A DNA stretch of 6,204 nt from Gammaproteobacteria bacterium (GTDB lineage Bacteria > Pseudomonadota > Gammaproteobacteria > QNFN01), in NCBI GenBank assembly GCA_003645555.1, contig QNFN01000122.1:1-6204 (forward strand), written 5' to 3'. The translations under genes and the position numbers were made by a program. The notes beneath the pieces are model-generated. The model was not told where the DNA came from and searched no databases. It saw only the letters and a program-made list of their open reading frames with translations. Below are positions 1-6,204 of the stretch, in pieces (within the stretch, counting starts at the first letter, position 1; the number at the start of each line of letters is the position of its first letter).

Positions 1-2343
1 ATCGACGGTAAGACCGTCGAGGCACGCAAGGGCGCGATGCTGCTCGAGGCCGCCGATGCGGTCGGCGTCGACATTCCGCGCTTCTGTTATCACAAGAAGT
101 TGTCGATTGCCGCCAATTGCCGCATGTGCCTGGTTGAGGTGGAGAAGGCACCAAAGCCGCTGCCCGCCTGCGCCACGCCCGTGACCGAGGGCATGGTGGT
201 GCAGACCGCCTCACCGCTGGCACGGGCGGCACAGAAAGGGACCATGGAGTTCCTGCTGATCAACCACCCGCTCGATTGCCCGATCTGCGACCAGGGCGGC
301 GAGTGCGAGTTGCAGGACGTGGCCATGGGCTATGGCGGCGACGTCTCGCGCTACGCCGAGGGCAAGCGCGTGGTTCCGAATCCGGACATCGGCCCGCTGA
401 TCGCCACCGACATGACCCGCTGCATCCACTGCACCCGTTGCGTACGCTTCGGCGAGGAGATCGCCGGGCTGCGCGAGTTGGGTTCGACCGGGCGCGGTGA
501 GCACACCACCATCGGCACCTACATCAAGCATGCCGTCGCCTCCGAGATGTCGGGCAACGTCATCGACCTGTGCCCGGTCGGCGCGCTGACCTCAAAGCCC
601 TACCGCTACACCGCGCGGCCGTGGGAGCTGCGCCAGCACGCCGCCGTGTCGCCACACGATGGCCTCGGCGCCAACCTCTGGCTGCACACCCGTGGCCACC
701 GTGTCATGCGCGCCGTGCCCCGTGATAACGAGGCCATAAACGAGGTCTGGATATCCGATCGTGACCGTTTTGGCTACCTGGGCTTGCAAGCCGACGATCG
801 CCTGCTGACACCACGTATCAAGCGTGATGGCGAGTGGCAGGCGTGTGACTGGAGTGTGGCGCTCAGTACGGCCGCGGAAGGACTGCGCGCCGCCTGTGGC
901 GAAGAGAACGGCAGCCAACTCGGTGTGCTCGCCTCACCTGCGGCGACCACCGAAGAGCTGTTCCTGTTGCAGAAGCTGGCTCGTGGTCTTGGCTGCGCCA
1001 ATCTTGATCATCGACTCCGCCAGGGCGATTTTTCGGCCCAGGCCGCCGAGCCGCGTCACCCGTGGCTGGGCATGCCGGTGGCCGATCTCGAGCAGGTCGA
1101 TGCCGCACTGGTGATCGGTTCGCATCTGCGTAAGGAGCAGCCGCTGCTCAGCCACCGGTTGCGCAAGGCGGCGCTGGCCGGGGCCAGCGTGTCGTTCCTC
1201 AACCCGGTCGACTACGATTTCAACTTCCCGGTGGCCCAGACGCTGGTCGCCGGTCCCGCGGCGATGGTGGCCGAACTCGAGGCCGTGGCGGCCGCGCTCG
1301 CCGCCAAGAGCGGCCAGGCCGCGCCCGCCGGGCTGCTCCCGGATGGAACTACGCCTGGTGCGGCTCACGAAGCGGTCGCCGACCAGCTGATGTCGGCTGA
1401 GCGCGGGACCGTCCTTCTCGGGGCACTGGCCCAGACCCATCCGGCCTATGGTCATCTGGTCGCGCTGGCCCGCTTCATTGCCCAAGCGAGCGGCGCACGT
1501 CTCGGGTTCCTTGCCGGTGCCGGCAACAGTGTGGGTGCGACGCTGGCTGGCGTGCTGCCGCATCGGGCACCTGGTGGTACCGACGTCGCCGAGACCGGGC
1601 TTAATGCCCGCGCCATGTTCGAGCAGCCGCGCCGCGGCTACCTGCTGCATGGCATCGAACCGGAACTGGACTGCTGGAACCCGGCCGCGGCAGCCGATGC
1701 GCTGGGCCAGGCTGATTGTGTTGTTGCGCTGACCAGCTACGCCAGTCCTGATCTGCTTGCGGTCGCTGACGTGCTGTTGCCGATCGCCGGCTACGCCGAG
1801 ACCTCCGGCACCATGGTCAATACCGCTGGCGACTGGCAGTCGTGGGAAGGCGCCGTGCCACCACCAGGTGAGGCACGTCCCGGCTGGAAGGTCCTGCGCG
1901 TGCTCGGCAATGAGCTTGATCTCGATGGTTTTGAACAGCGTGACTCGACGGAGGTGCTCACCGAGTTGCGCACCTCCTGCAACGGGGTGGCGCCGGACAA
2001 TGTGGCCGCGGCCGAGGTGACGCCGGCGGCGCCCGCCGTGGACGGCCTGGTCCGTATCGGCGAGGTGCCGATCTATGCCAGCGACGCCCTGGTGCGCCGT
2101 GCATCCGCACTGCAGGCGACTCCCGACCATGTCGAGGCCTGCGTGCGCCTGGCCCCGGCCGTGGCCGCGCGCCTCGGCCTCGATGACGGCACCGAGGTCC
2201 GCGTCACCCAGGGCGATACCACGACCACGCTGCCGCTGGCCATTGACTCATGTATCGCTGACGGTGCCGCCTGGATCCCGGCCGGCGTACCCGGCAGCAG
2301 CCGCGGCCCGGCCTGTGGCCCGGTGACCATCGACAAGGCCTGA
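1..2343 (+). CDS. nuoG: NADH-quinone oxidoreductase subunit G, 5'-truncated by window edge
   Basis: This is the large Fe-S subunit of the complex I peripheral arm; it carries electrons from the NuoE/F module towards NuoI. The frame is open from base 1 ([11 protein letters not shown], the first strands of a 2Fe-2S ferredoxin fold) to TGA at 2341, giving 780 codons. The ATG at 37 lies inside the ferredoxin fold, so the true start is upstream of the window, probably by only a few codons. Numbering from the window edge, three cluster motifs are complete: C29-x10-C40-x2-C43-x13-C57 ([2Fe-2S] N1b), H89-x3-C93-x2-C96-x5-C102 ([4Fe-4S] N5) and C141-x2-C144-x2-C147-x43-C191 ([4Fe-4S] N4). A molybdopterin-oxidoreductase-like domain follows from about residue 205, ending in a beta-barrel-like part near 700-775. 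There is no cysteine between 192 and 281, so the extra N7 cluster of E. coli and Thermus is absent. The protein lacks the extra C-terminal length of E. coli NuoG (about 908 residues). No frameshift is visible. Confidence 0.97.
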   Translation: MDGKTVEARKGAMLLEAADAVGVDIPRFCYHKKLSIAANCRMCLVEVEKAPKPLPACATPVTEGMVVQTASPLARAAQKGTMEFLLINHPLDCPICDQGGECELQDVAMGYGGDVSRYAEGKRVVPNPDIGPLIATDMTRCIHCTRCVRFGEEIAGLRELGSTGRGEHTTIGTYIKHAVASEMSGNVIDLCPVGALTSKPYRYTARPWELRQHAAVSPHDGLGANLWLHTRGHRVMRAVPRDNEAINEVWISDRDRFGYLGLQADDRLLTPRIKRDGEWQACDWSVALSTAAEGLRAACGEENGSQLGVLASPAATTEELFLLQKLARGLGCANLDHRLRQGDFSAQAAEPRHPWLGMPVADLEQVDAALVIGSHLRKEQPLLSHRLRKAALAGASVSFLNPVDYDFNFPVAQTLVAGPAAMVAELEAVAAALAAKSGQAAPAGLLPDGTTPGAAHEAVADQLMSAERGTVLLGALAQTHPAYGHLVALARFIAQASGARLGFLAGAGNSVGATLAGVLPHRAPGGTDVAETGLNARAMFEQPRRGYLLHGIEPELDCWNPAAAADALGQADCVVALTSYASPDLLAVADVLLPIAGYAETSGTMVNTAGDWQSWEGAVPPPGEARPGWKVLRVLGNELDLDGFEQRDSTEVLTELRTSCNGVAPDNVAAAEVTPAAPAVDGLVRIGEVPIYASDALVRRASALQATPDHVEACVRLAPAVAARLGLDDGTEVRVTQGDTTTTLPLAIDSCIADGAAWIPAGVPGSSRGPACGPVTIDKA
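2..20 (+). repeat. Perfect 8-bp inverted repeat in the 5' end of nuoG
   Basis: TCGACGGT (2-9) and ACCGTCGA (13-20) are exact reverse complements with a three-base spacer, AAG. The repeat lies within codons for IDGKTVE of the ferredoxin domain, probably within a few codons of the true start. It could fold in the mRNA near the nuoG initiation region, but it is fully inside coding sequence and may be coincidental. Confidence 0.5.
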
Positions 2344-2362
2344 AGGGGCCGAGGGACCTGAG

Positions 2363-3397
2363 ATGATCGAGAGCTTGTGGGGCGTCCTGCCAGAGGCATT
2401 GCAGACGACCGTCATCATCGTCGCCAAGATCGTCGCGATCATGGTGCCGCTGATGCTGACGGTCGCCTACTACACCCTGGCCGAGCGCAAGGTGATCGGC
2501 TTCATGCAGGTGCGTATCGGGCCGAACCGGGTCGGGCCGCGCGGGCTTTTGCAGCCGATCGCCGACGCCCTGAAGCTGATGTTCAAGGAGATCATCCTCC
2601 CGACCAACGCCAACCGCTTCCTGTTCATCATCGCGCCGGTACTGTCGATCACCCCGGCGCTGGCCGCCTGGGCGGTGATCCCGTTCAACGAGACCTGGGT
2701 GCTGGCCGATATCGACGCCAGCATTCTCTACATCCTCGCCCTGACCTCGTTCGGGGTCTACGGCGTGATCATCGCCGGTTGGGCCTCGAACTCCAAGTAC
2801 GCCCTGCTTGGCGCCATGCGCTCGGCGGCGCAGATGGTCTCCTACGAGATCGCCATGGGTTTTGCGCTGGTCGGCGTACTGATCGCCGGTGGCAGCCTCA
2901 ACCTCGGCGATATCGTCCAGGCGCAGTCGGGCAGCATCCTGCACTGGTTCTGGCTGCCGCTGTTCCCGTTGCTGATGGTCTACCTGATCTCCGGGATCGC
3001 CGAGACCAACCGGGCCCCGTTCGACGTTGCCGAGGGCGAGTCGGAGATCGTCGCCGGCTTCCACGTCGAGTACTCGGGCATGACCTTCGCAGTCTTCTTC
3101 CTGGCCGAGTACGCGAACATGATTCTGATCGCGGCCCTGACCGCGATCATGTTCTTCGGCGGCTGGCTGTCGCCGTTCCAGGGCATCCCGCTGCTCGGTG
3201 AACCGAGCCTGTTCTGGTTCCTGCTCAAGACCGCCTTCTTCATGTTCTGCTTCCTCTGGTTCCGCGCCACCTTCCCGCGCTACCGCTACGACCAGATCAT
3301 GCGCCTGGGCTGGAAGGTGTTTATCCCGATCACGATCGTCTGGCTGCTGGTGGTAGCGCTGGCCGTGGTCGTGGAACTCCCCTGGTGGTTCGACTGA
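2363..3397 (+). CDS. nuoH: NADH-quinone oxidoreductase subunit H (ND1 homologue)
   Basis: This is the integral membrane subunit that joins the two arms of complex I and forms much of the quinone-binding chamber and the first proton path. It has 344 residues, close to the family norm (E. coli about 325), with roughly eight hydrophobic segments and the first near residues 15-37. Family signatures are present: [20 protein letters not shown] at 40-59, LMFKE at 72-76, [19 protein letters not shown] at 144-162, and the charged loop [18 protein letters not shown] at 211-228. E162, E214, E224, E226 and E228 belong to the acidic set proposed to couple quinone reduction to pumping in this family. The start is the ATG at 2363, with GAGGGA at 2351-2356 six bases upstream and 19 bases after the nuoG stop. 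This tight spacing implies cotranscription. No missing residue or truncation is seen. Confidence 0.98.
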   Translation: MIESLWGVLPEALQTTVIIVAKIVAIMVPLMLTVAYYTLAERKVIGFMQVRIGPNRVGPRGLLQPIADALKLMFKEIILPTNANRFLFIIAPVLSITPALAAWAVIPFNETWVLADIDASILYILALTSFGVYGVIIAGWASNSKYALLGAMRSAAQMVSYEIAMGFALVGVLIAGGSLNLGDIVQAQSGSILHWFWLPLFPLLMVYLISGIAETNRAPFDVAEGESEIVAGFHVEYSGMTFAVFFLAEYANMILIAALTAIMFFGGWLSPFQGIPLLGEPSLFWFLLKTAFFMFCFLWFRATFPRYRYDQIMRLGWKVFIPITIVWLLVVALAVVVELPWWFD

Positions 3398-3403
3398 GGG
3401 GGA
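3396..3403 (+). promoter_or_regulatory. nuoI ribosome binding site overlapping the nuoH stop codon
   Basis: GAGGGGGA begins inside the nuoH TGA (3395-3397) and lies 7 bases before the nuoI ATG at 3411. It is among the strongest purine-rich sites in the window. Its overlap with the stop codon fits coupled translation of nuoH and nuoI. The nearby TCCCC at 3378-3382 could pair with GGGGA at 3399-3403, but the stem is short. Confidence 0.65.
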
Positions 3404-3410
3404 TACAGAC

Positions 3411-3899
3411 ATGACCGCAATAGCCAACTATTTCAGAAGCCTGTTACTGCTCGAACTGCTCAAGGGGCTGCGCCTGACCGGGCGCTACTTTTTCGCCCGC
3501 AAGTTCACGGTGCAGTACCCGGAAGAGAAGACGCCGCAGTCGAACCGTTTCCGCGGCATCCACGCGTTGCGCCGTTACGCCAACGGCGAGGAGCGCTGCA
3601 TCGCCTGCAAGTTGTGCGAGGCGGTCTGCCCGGCACTGGCGATCACCATCGAGGCGGAACCGCGCAATGATGGCCAGCGGCGGACCACGCTCTACGATAT
3701 CGATCTCTTCAAGTGCGTCTACTGCGGTTACTGCGAGGAGGCATGCCCGGTCGACGCCGTCGTGCTGACCCGCGTCTTCGAGGTTGCCTTCGACCGCCGC
3801 GGACAGAACATCATGACCAAGCAGAAGTTGCTGGCCATGGGCGACCAGCACGAGACGCAGATCGCCTCTGACCGTACCGACGACGCCCGGTTCCGCTGA
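3411..3899 (+). CDS. nuoI: NADH-quinone oxidoreductase subunit I, 2[4Fe-4S] protein (TYKY homologue)
   Basis: This peripheral-arm subunit carries clusters N6a and N6b and passes electrons from NuoG towards the terminal cluster N2 in NuoB. It has 162 residues. Two ferredoxin motifs are intact: C63-x2-C66-x2-C69-x3-C73-P and C102-x2-C105-x2-C108-x3-C112-P. The N-terminal 30 residues ([20 protein letters not shown] region) are amphipathic and, as known for the family, dock the subunit on NuoH at the membrane. The block from [11 protein letters not shown] (46-56) to [15 protein letters not shown] is typical of proteobacterial NuoI. The start ATG at 3411 follows a strong GAGGGGGA site (3396-3403) that overlaps the end of the nuoH stop codon, with 13 bases between the two genes. 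This suggests translational coupling. E. coli NuoI is somewhat longer (about 180), while the 162-residue form is the one I recall from beta- and many other proteobacteria. Confidence 0.98.
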   Translation: MTAIANYFRSLLLLELLKGLRLTGRYFFARKFTVQYPEEKTPQSNRFRGIHALRRYANGEERCIACKLCEAVCPALAITIEAEPRNDGQRRTTLYDIDLFKCVYCGYCEEACPVDAVVLTRVFEVAFDRRGQNIMTKQKLLAMGDQHETQIASDRTDDARFR

Positions 3900-3904
3900 A
3901 CCGG
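3887..3904 (+). repeat. Perfect 7-bp inverted repeat (hairpin) across the nuoI stop codon
   Basis: CCGGTTC (3887-3893) and GAACCGG (3898-3904) are exact reverse complements around a four-base loop, CGCT. The nuoI TGA (3897-3899) straddles the loop and the right arm. No run of T follows, so it does not look like a Rho-independent terminator. In RNA it could form a stable small hairpin just before the nuoJ ribosome binding site. A role in coupling, processing or mRNA stability is only a possibility, and chance in GC-rich DNA is not excluded. Confidence 0.6.
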
Positions 3905-3910
3905 CACGAC

Positions 3911-3927
3911 AGGAACGAATGACGATG
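3911..3927 (+). promoter_or_regulatory. nuoJ ribosome binding site with two candidate start codons
   Basis: An AGGA core (3911-3914) precedes ATG at 3919 by 4 bases and a second in-frame ATG at 3925 by 10 bases. Neither spacing is ideal; the usual range is about 5 to 9. The protein therefore starts either MTMAFDT or MAFDT. I kept the upstream ATG in the annotation because it comes first after the site, but the evidence does not decide between them. Confidence 0.6.
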
Positions 3928-4530
3928 GCTTTTGATACGCTGGTTTTCTACGTTTTCGCCGCGGTGCTGGTGTTCGCCGCGCTGCGCGTCGTCACCTGCC
4001 GCAACCCGGTGCACGCGGCCCTGTTCCTGGTGCTTGCCTTCCTCAACAGCGCCGGTCTCTGGCTGCTGCTCGAGGCCGAGTTCCTGGCCATGACCCTGGT
4101 GCTGGTCTACGTCGGCGCGGTGATGGTGCTGTTCCTGTTCGTGGTCATGATGCTCGATGTCAACCTGACGGAAATGCGCGCCGGCATGCGCCGTTTCGCG
4201 CCGCTCGGGCTTGGTGTCGGCGTGCTGCTGCTGGTGGAAATGGCGCTGATCGTGCGCTCCAGCGCCTTCAGCGCTGACCAGGTCGGCGACCCGGTACGTC
4301 ATGCCGCCGACTACAGCAACACCAAGGCGCTGGGCAGCGTGCTCTACACCGACTACGTCTACGCCTTTGAGATCGCCGCGGTGATCCTGTTGCTGGCGAT
4401 CATCGCCGCCATTGCGCTGACGCTGCGCAAGCGGCCGGAGACGCGCTATCAGGATCCGGCACGGCAGGTGAGCGTGCGTCGCGAGGATCGCGTCCGACTG
4501 ATCAAGATGCCGGCCGAGAAACGTGGCTAA
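3919..4530 (+). CDS. nuoJ: NADH-quinone oxidoreductase subunit J (ND6 homologue)
   Basis: This small membrane subunit lies next to NuoH and NuoK and takes part in the conformational and proton-relay link between the quinone site and the antiporter-like pumps. It has 203 residues with about five hydrophobic segments (roughly 7-25, 31-50, 55-79, 93-112 and 149-169). The family signature LVYVGAVMVLFLFVVMMLD covers residues 62-80; this segment contains the pi-bulge helix that changes shape during turnover in solved structures. E52 and E54 precede it. The C-terminus from about 170 is a hydrophilic, Arg/Lys-rich tail (RKRPETRYQDP onward), presumably outside the membrane. Two in-frame ATGs, at 3919 and 3925, could both serve as start (MTMAFDT or MAFDT). 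The gene begins 19 bases after nuoI and ends 24 bases before nuoK. Confidence 0.97.
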   Translation: MTMAFDTLVFYVFAAVLVFAALRVVTCRNPVHAALFLVLAFLNSAGLWLLLEAEFLAMTLVLVYVGAVMVLFLFVVMMLDVNLTEMRAGMRRFAPLGLGVGVLLLVEMALIVRSSAFSADQVGDPVRHAADYSNTKALGSVLYTDYVYAFEIAAVILLLAIIAAIALTLRKRPETRYQDPARQVSVRREDRVRLIKMPAEKRG

Positions 4531-4554
4531 CCGATCGAATTCTGGGGGACTGCC

Positions 4555-4860
4555 ATGCTGGCACTGACCGATTACCTGACGCTGGGCGCCATCCTGTTCA
4601 GCATCTCCGTGGTGGGGATTTTCCTCAACCGCCGCAATCTGATCATCATGTTGATGGCGATCGAACTGATGCTGCTCGCCGTCAACATGAACTTCATCGC
4701 TTTCTCGCACTTCCACGGCAACCTCGACGGCCAGGTGTTCGTCTTTTTCATCCTCACCGTGGCCGCGGCCGAAGCGGCGATCGGGTTGGCGATCCTGATC
4801 GTGCTGTTCCGTAACCGGCGCACGATCAACGTCAACGACCTCGACCTGATGAAGGGCTAA
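4555..4860 (+). CDS. nuoK: NADH-quinone oxidoreductase subunit K (ND4L homologue)
   Basis: This three-helix membrane subunit sits between NuoJ and NuoN and forms part of the proton-transfer chain in the complex I membrane arm. Its 101 residues match the family length of about 100. The hydrophobic segments fall near 8-24, 28-50 and 60-85. The two buried glutamates known to matter in E. coli (E36 and E72) align with E37 ([12 protein letters not shown]) and E73 ([13 protein letters not shown]). The short C-terminus [11 protein letters not shown] is typical of NuoK. The start ATG at 4555 has a GGGGGA site at 4544-4549, five bases upstream. The stop is only 4 bases before the nuoL start, so the two genes are probably coupled in translation. 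Confidence 0.98.
   Translation: MLALTDYLTLGAILFSISVVGIFLNRRNLIIMLMAIELMLLAVNMNFIAFSHFHGNLDGQVFVFFILTVAAAEAAIGLAILIVLFRNRRTINVNDLDLMKG
4851..4856 (+). promoter_or_regulatory. nuoL ribosome binding site inside the end of nuoK
   Basis: GAAGGG at 4851-4856 lies within the last codons of nuoK (MKG-stop) and is 8 bases before the nuoL ATG at 4865. It supports this start. It also implies that ribosomes finishing nuoK help initiation of nuoL, which would keep the two membrane subunits in step. The second purine run at 4859-4863 is only one base from the ATG and is too close to act. Confidence 0.65.
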
Positions 4861-4864
4861 GGGC

Positions 4865-6204
4865 ATGGAGAACGTCTACCTTGGTACCGTGCTTGCGCCG
4901 CTTGCGGGGGCGATCGTCGCCGGTCTTGGCGGCCGCTGGCTCAGCCGCCGCGCCTCGCACTGGGTCACCATCCTCGGCGTTGGCATCGCCTTCCTGCTGT
5001 CGCTGGTGGCGATCAACCATCACCTCGTCAACGACGCGCCGTCGTTCAACGGCAACATCTACACCTGGATGGTCAGCGACGGCATCAGCTTCCAGATTGG
5101 CTTCCTGGTCGACCGGCTGACCGTGCTGATGATGGGCGTGGTCACTTTCGTCTCGTTGATGGTGCACATCTACACCATCGGCTACATGGCCGACGATCAG
5201 CACAACTGGCCCAAGGAGAGTTTGGCTGGCAGCAACAGCTACCAGCGCTTCTTCGCCTACATTTCGCTGTTCACCTTCTCCATGCTGATGCTGGTGATGG
5301 CCAACAACTTCCTGCAGCTGTTCTTCGGCTGGGAGGCGGTGGGCCTGGTCTCCTACCTGCTGATCGGCTTCTGGGCGGTGCGCGAATCGGCGATCTACGC
5401 CAACCTGAAGGCGTTCCTGGTCAACCGCGTCGGCGACTTCGGCTTCCTGCTCGGCATCGCCTGCGTGGTGATGTTCACCAACACCCTCGACTACGCCGAG
5501 GTGTTCGCCGCCGCCCCCGGGCTGGTCGGTGAGACCATCGGCGTGCTGCCCGGTTACGACTGGTCGGTGCTGACGCTGATCTGCATCCTGCTGTTCGTCG
5601 GGGCCATGGGCAAATCGGCGCAGGCACCGCTGCACGTCTGGCTGCCGGACTCGATGGAAGGCCCGACGCCGATCTCCGCACTGATCCACGCCGCAACCAT
5701 GGTCACCGCCGGCATCTTCATGGTCGCGCGTATGTCGCCGCTGTTCGAATTGAGCGAGACCGCACTCAGCGTGGTCATGGTGATCGGCGCCATCACCGCG
5801 TTTTTCATGGGCCTGCTCGGCGTGGTTCAGAACGATATCAAGCGCGTGGTCGCCTACTCGACCCTGTCCCAACTCGGCTACATGACCGTTGCCCTCGGCG
5901 CCTCGGCCTATTCGGCGGCGATCTTCCACCTGATGACCCACGCCTTTTTCAAGGCCCTGCTGTTCCTCGCCGCCGGTTCGGTGATCATCGCCATGCACCA
6001 CGAGCAGGACATCCGCAAGATGGGCGGCCTGAAAAAGTACATGCCGATCACCTACTGGACCTCGCTGATCGGCTCCCTGGCGCTGATCGGCTTCCCCGGT
6101 TTCTCCGGCTTTTTCTCCAAGGACGGCATCATCGAGGCGGTGCACCATTCGACGCTGCCCGGTTCCGGGATCGCCTACGCGGCGGTGTTGATCGGTGTGT
6201 TCAT
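4865..6204 (+). CDS. nuoL: NADH-quinone oxidoreductase subunit L (ND5 homologue), 3'-truncated by window edge
   Basis: This is the distal antiporter-like proton-pumping subunit of complex I, related to Mrp antiporter subunits. The frame runs from ATG 4865 (MENVYLGTVLAPLAG) to the window end without a stop, giving 446 complete codons plus two bases of the next. E. coli NuoL is about 613 residues, so the last transmembrane helices and the long lateral helix lie beyond the window. Key residues are intact: E157 in FFGWEAVGLVSYLLIGFW, D191 in NRVGD, K250 in GAMGKSAQAPLHVWLPD, H275 in ALIHAATMVTAG, H355, H359 and K363 in FHLMTHAFFKALLF, and K419 in FSGFFSKD. By spacing, E157, K250, K363 and K419 correspond to E. 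coli E144, K229, K342 and K399. HHEQDIRKMGGL (378-389) separates NuoL from NuoM, NuoN and most Mrp proteins. The loop at 109-125 is about 12 residues longer than in E. coli. Confidence 0.97.
   Translation, partial: MENVYLGTVLAPLAGAIVAGLGGRWLSRRASHWVTILGVGIAFLLSLVAINHHLVNDAPSFNGNIYTWMVSDGISFQIGFLVDRLTVLMMGVVTFVSLMVHIYTIGYMADDQHNWPKESLAGSNSYQRFFAYISLFTFSMLMLVMANNFLQLFFGWEAVGLVSYLLIGFWAVRESAIYANLKAFLVNRVGDFGFLLGIACVVMFTNTLDYAEVFAAAPGLVGETIGVLPGYDWSVLTLICILLFVGAMGKSAQAPLHVWLPDSMEGPTPISALIHAATMVTAGIFMVARMSPLFELSETALSVVMVIGAITAFFMGLLGVVQNDIKRVVAYSTLSQLGYMTVALGASAYSAAIFHLMTHAFFKALLFLAAGSVIIAMHHEQDIRKMGGLKKYMPITYWTSLIGSLALIGFPGFSGFFSKDGIIEAVHHSTLPGSGIAYAAVLIGVF

Larger units (their letters stand above)
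1..6204 (+). other. Segment of the nuo (complex I) operon, nuoG to nuoL
   Basis: Six collinear genes are separated by 19, 13, 19, 24 and 4 bases, and all encode subunits of one complex in the usual nuo order. The window begins inside the first gene and ends inside the last. By the standard order, nuoA-nuoF should lie upstream and nuoM and nuoN downstream. I see no -35/-10 promoter or U-tract terminator in the short gaps, so the genes are inferred to share one transcript whose promoter lies upstream of the window. Confidence 0.9.

Noticed and set aside
934..2130. 398-codon minus-strand open frame opposite nuoG
   Set aside because: It has no recognisable domain and lies wholly inside a well-supported nuoG. 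Lack of stops follows from G/C-biased third positions.
640..2343. NuoG C-terminal domain as a true molybdopterin enzyme (formate dehydrogenase-like)
   Set aside because: The domain has the related fold, but the context is a full complex I operon and the N1b/N5/N4 motifs are those of NuoG. I see no evidence for a bound molybdenum cofactor.
2337..2350. GGCC repeats around the nuoG stop as a possible terminator
   Set aside because: Only four pairs are possible and no T-run follows. nuoH begins 13 bases later with its own ribosome binding site, so read-through is expected.
2377..3201. 274-codon + strand frame overlapping nuoH
   Set aside because: It is an Arg/Asp/Pro-rich frame-shifted reading of nuoH with no signature, whereas the nuoH frame has every family motif.
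2204..3427. 407-codon minus-strand open frame opposite nuoH
   Set aside because: The product is a charged, repetitive D/R/H/Q-rich string typical of an antisense shadow of a hydrophobic gene. It also spans a gene boundary.
4551..4563. Small 5-bp inverted repeat (TGCCA/TGGCA) over the nuoK start codon
   Set aside because: It is too short to stand out from chance in this composition and leaves the GGGGGA ribosome binding site exposed.
3811..4866. 351-codon minus-strand open frame opposite nuoJ and nuoK
   Set aside because: It has the same shadow composition, covers two confirmed genes and their ribosome binding sites, and has no support of its own.
4832..6148. 438-codon open frame on the minus strand opposite nuoL
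   Set aside because: Its translation is low-complexity, rich in H, D, Q, E, R, G and V with no family signature. That is the expected shadow of a GC-rich membrane-protein gene read in reverse. nuoL on the + strand is unmistakable.
4865..6204. nuoL as an Mrp-type Na+/H+ antiporter subunit
   Set aside because: The families are related, but the position after nuoK and the HHEQDIRKMGGL segment mark it as NuoL.

Overview
This window is a six-gene stretch of a bacterial nuo operon, encoding subunits of the proton-pumping NADH:quinone oxidoreductase (respiratory complex I). All genes are on the + strand in the canonical order nuoG-nuoH-nuoI-nuoJ-nuoK-nuoL. nuoG is cut by the left edge, with only a few N-terminal codons missing. 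nuoL is cut by the right edge, with 446 codons present. The four genes between them are complete.

Organism: the DNA is GC-rich with strong G/C bias at third codon positions. The 162-residue NuoI and the roughly 790-residue NuoG without the long E. coli-type C-terminus look like a proteobacterium. From memory of the families I favour the gamma/beta group, such as a Chromatiales or Ectothiorhodospiraceae-like gammaproteobacterium. The sequence alone cannot settle this.

Layout: nuoG (1-2343) encodes the peripheral-arm Fe-S protein with clusters N1b, N5 and N4 and a molybdopterin-oxidoreductase-like domain. nuoH (2363-3397) encodes the membrane subunit that forms the quinone chamber. nuoI (3411-3899) encodes the 2[4Fe-4S] protein that passes electrons towards the terminal cluster. 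nuoJ (3919-4530) and nuoK (4555-4860) encode small membrane subunits that link quinone chemistry to the pumps. nuoL (4865-6204) encodes the distal antiporter-like pump. Gaps between genes are 19, 13, 19, 24 and 4 bases, each with a purine-rich ribosome binding site. There is no internal promoter or terminator that I can support. No stretch above 24 bases lacks a gene.

How they work together: electrons from NADH (oxidised by NuoE/F, outside the window) pass through NuoG and NuoI to quinone at the NuoH/B/D interface. The released energy is relayed through charged residues in NuoH, NuoJ and NuoK to NuoL/M/N for proton transfer. The visible key residues are all intact, so a functional complex is expected.

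Novelty: I see no mobile element, CRISPR, defence gene or undescribed system. The points worth a second look are small: no N7-cluster cysteines in NuoG, a longer loop near NuoL residues 109-125, and a perfect 7-bp hairpin over the nuoI stop codon. Long minus-strand open frames are composition shadows.
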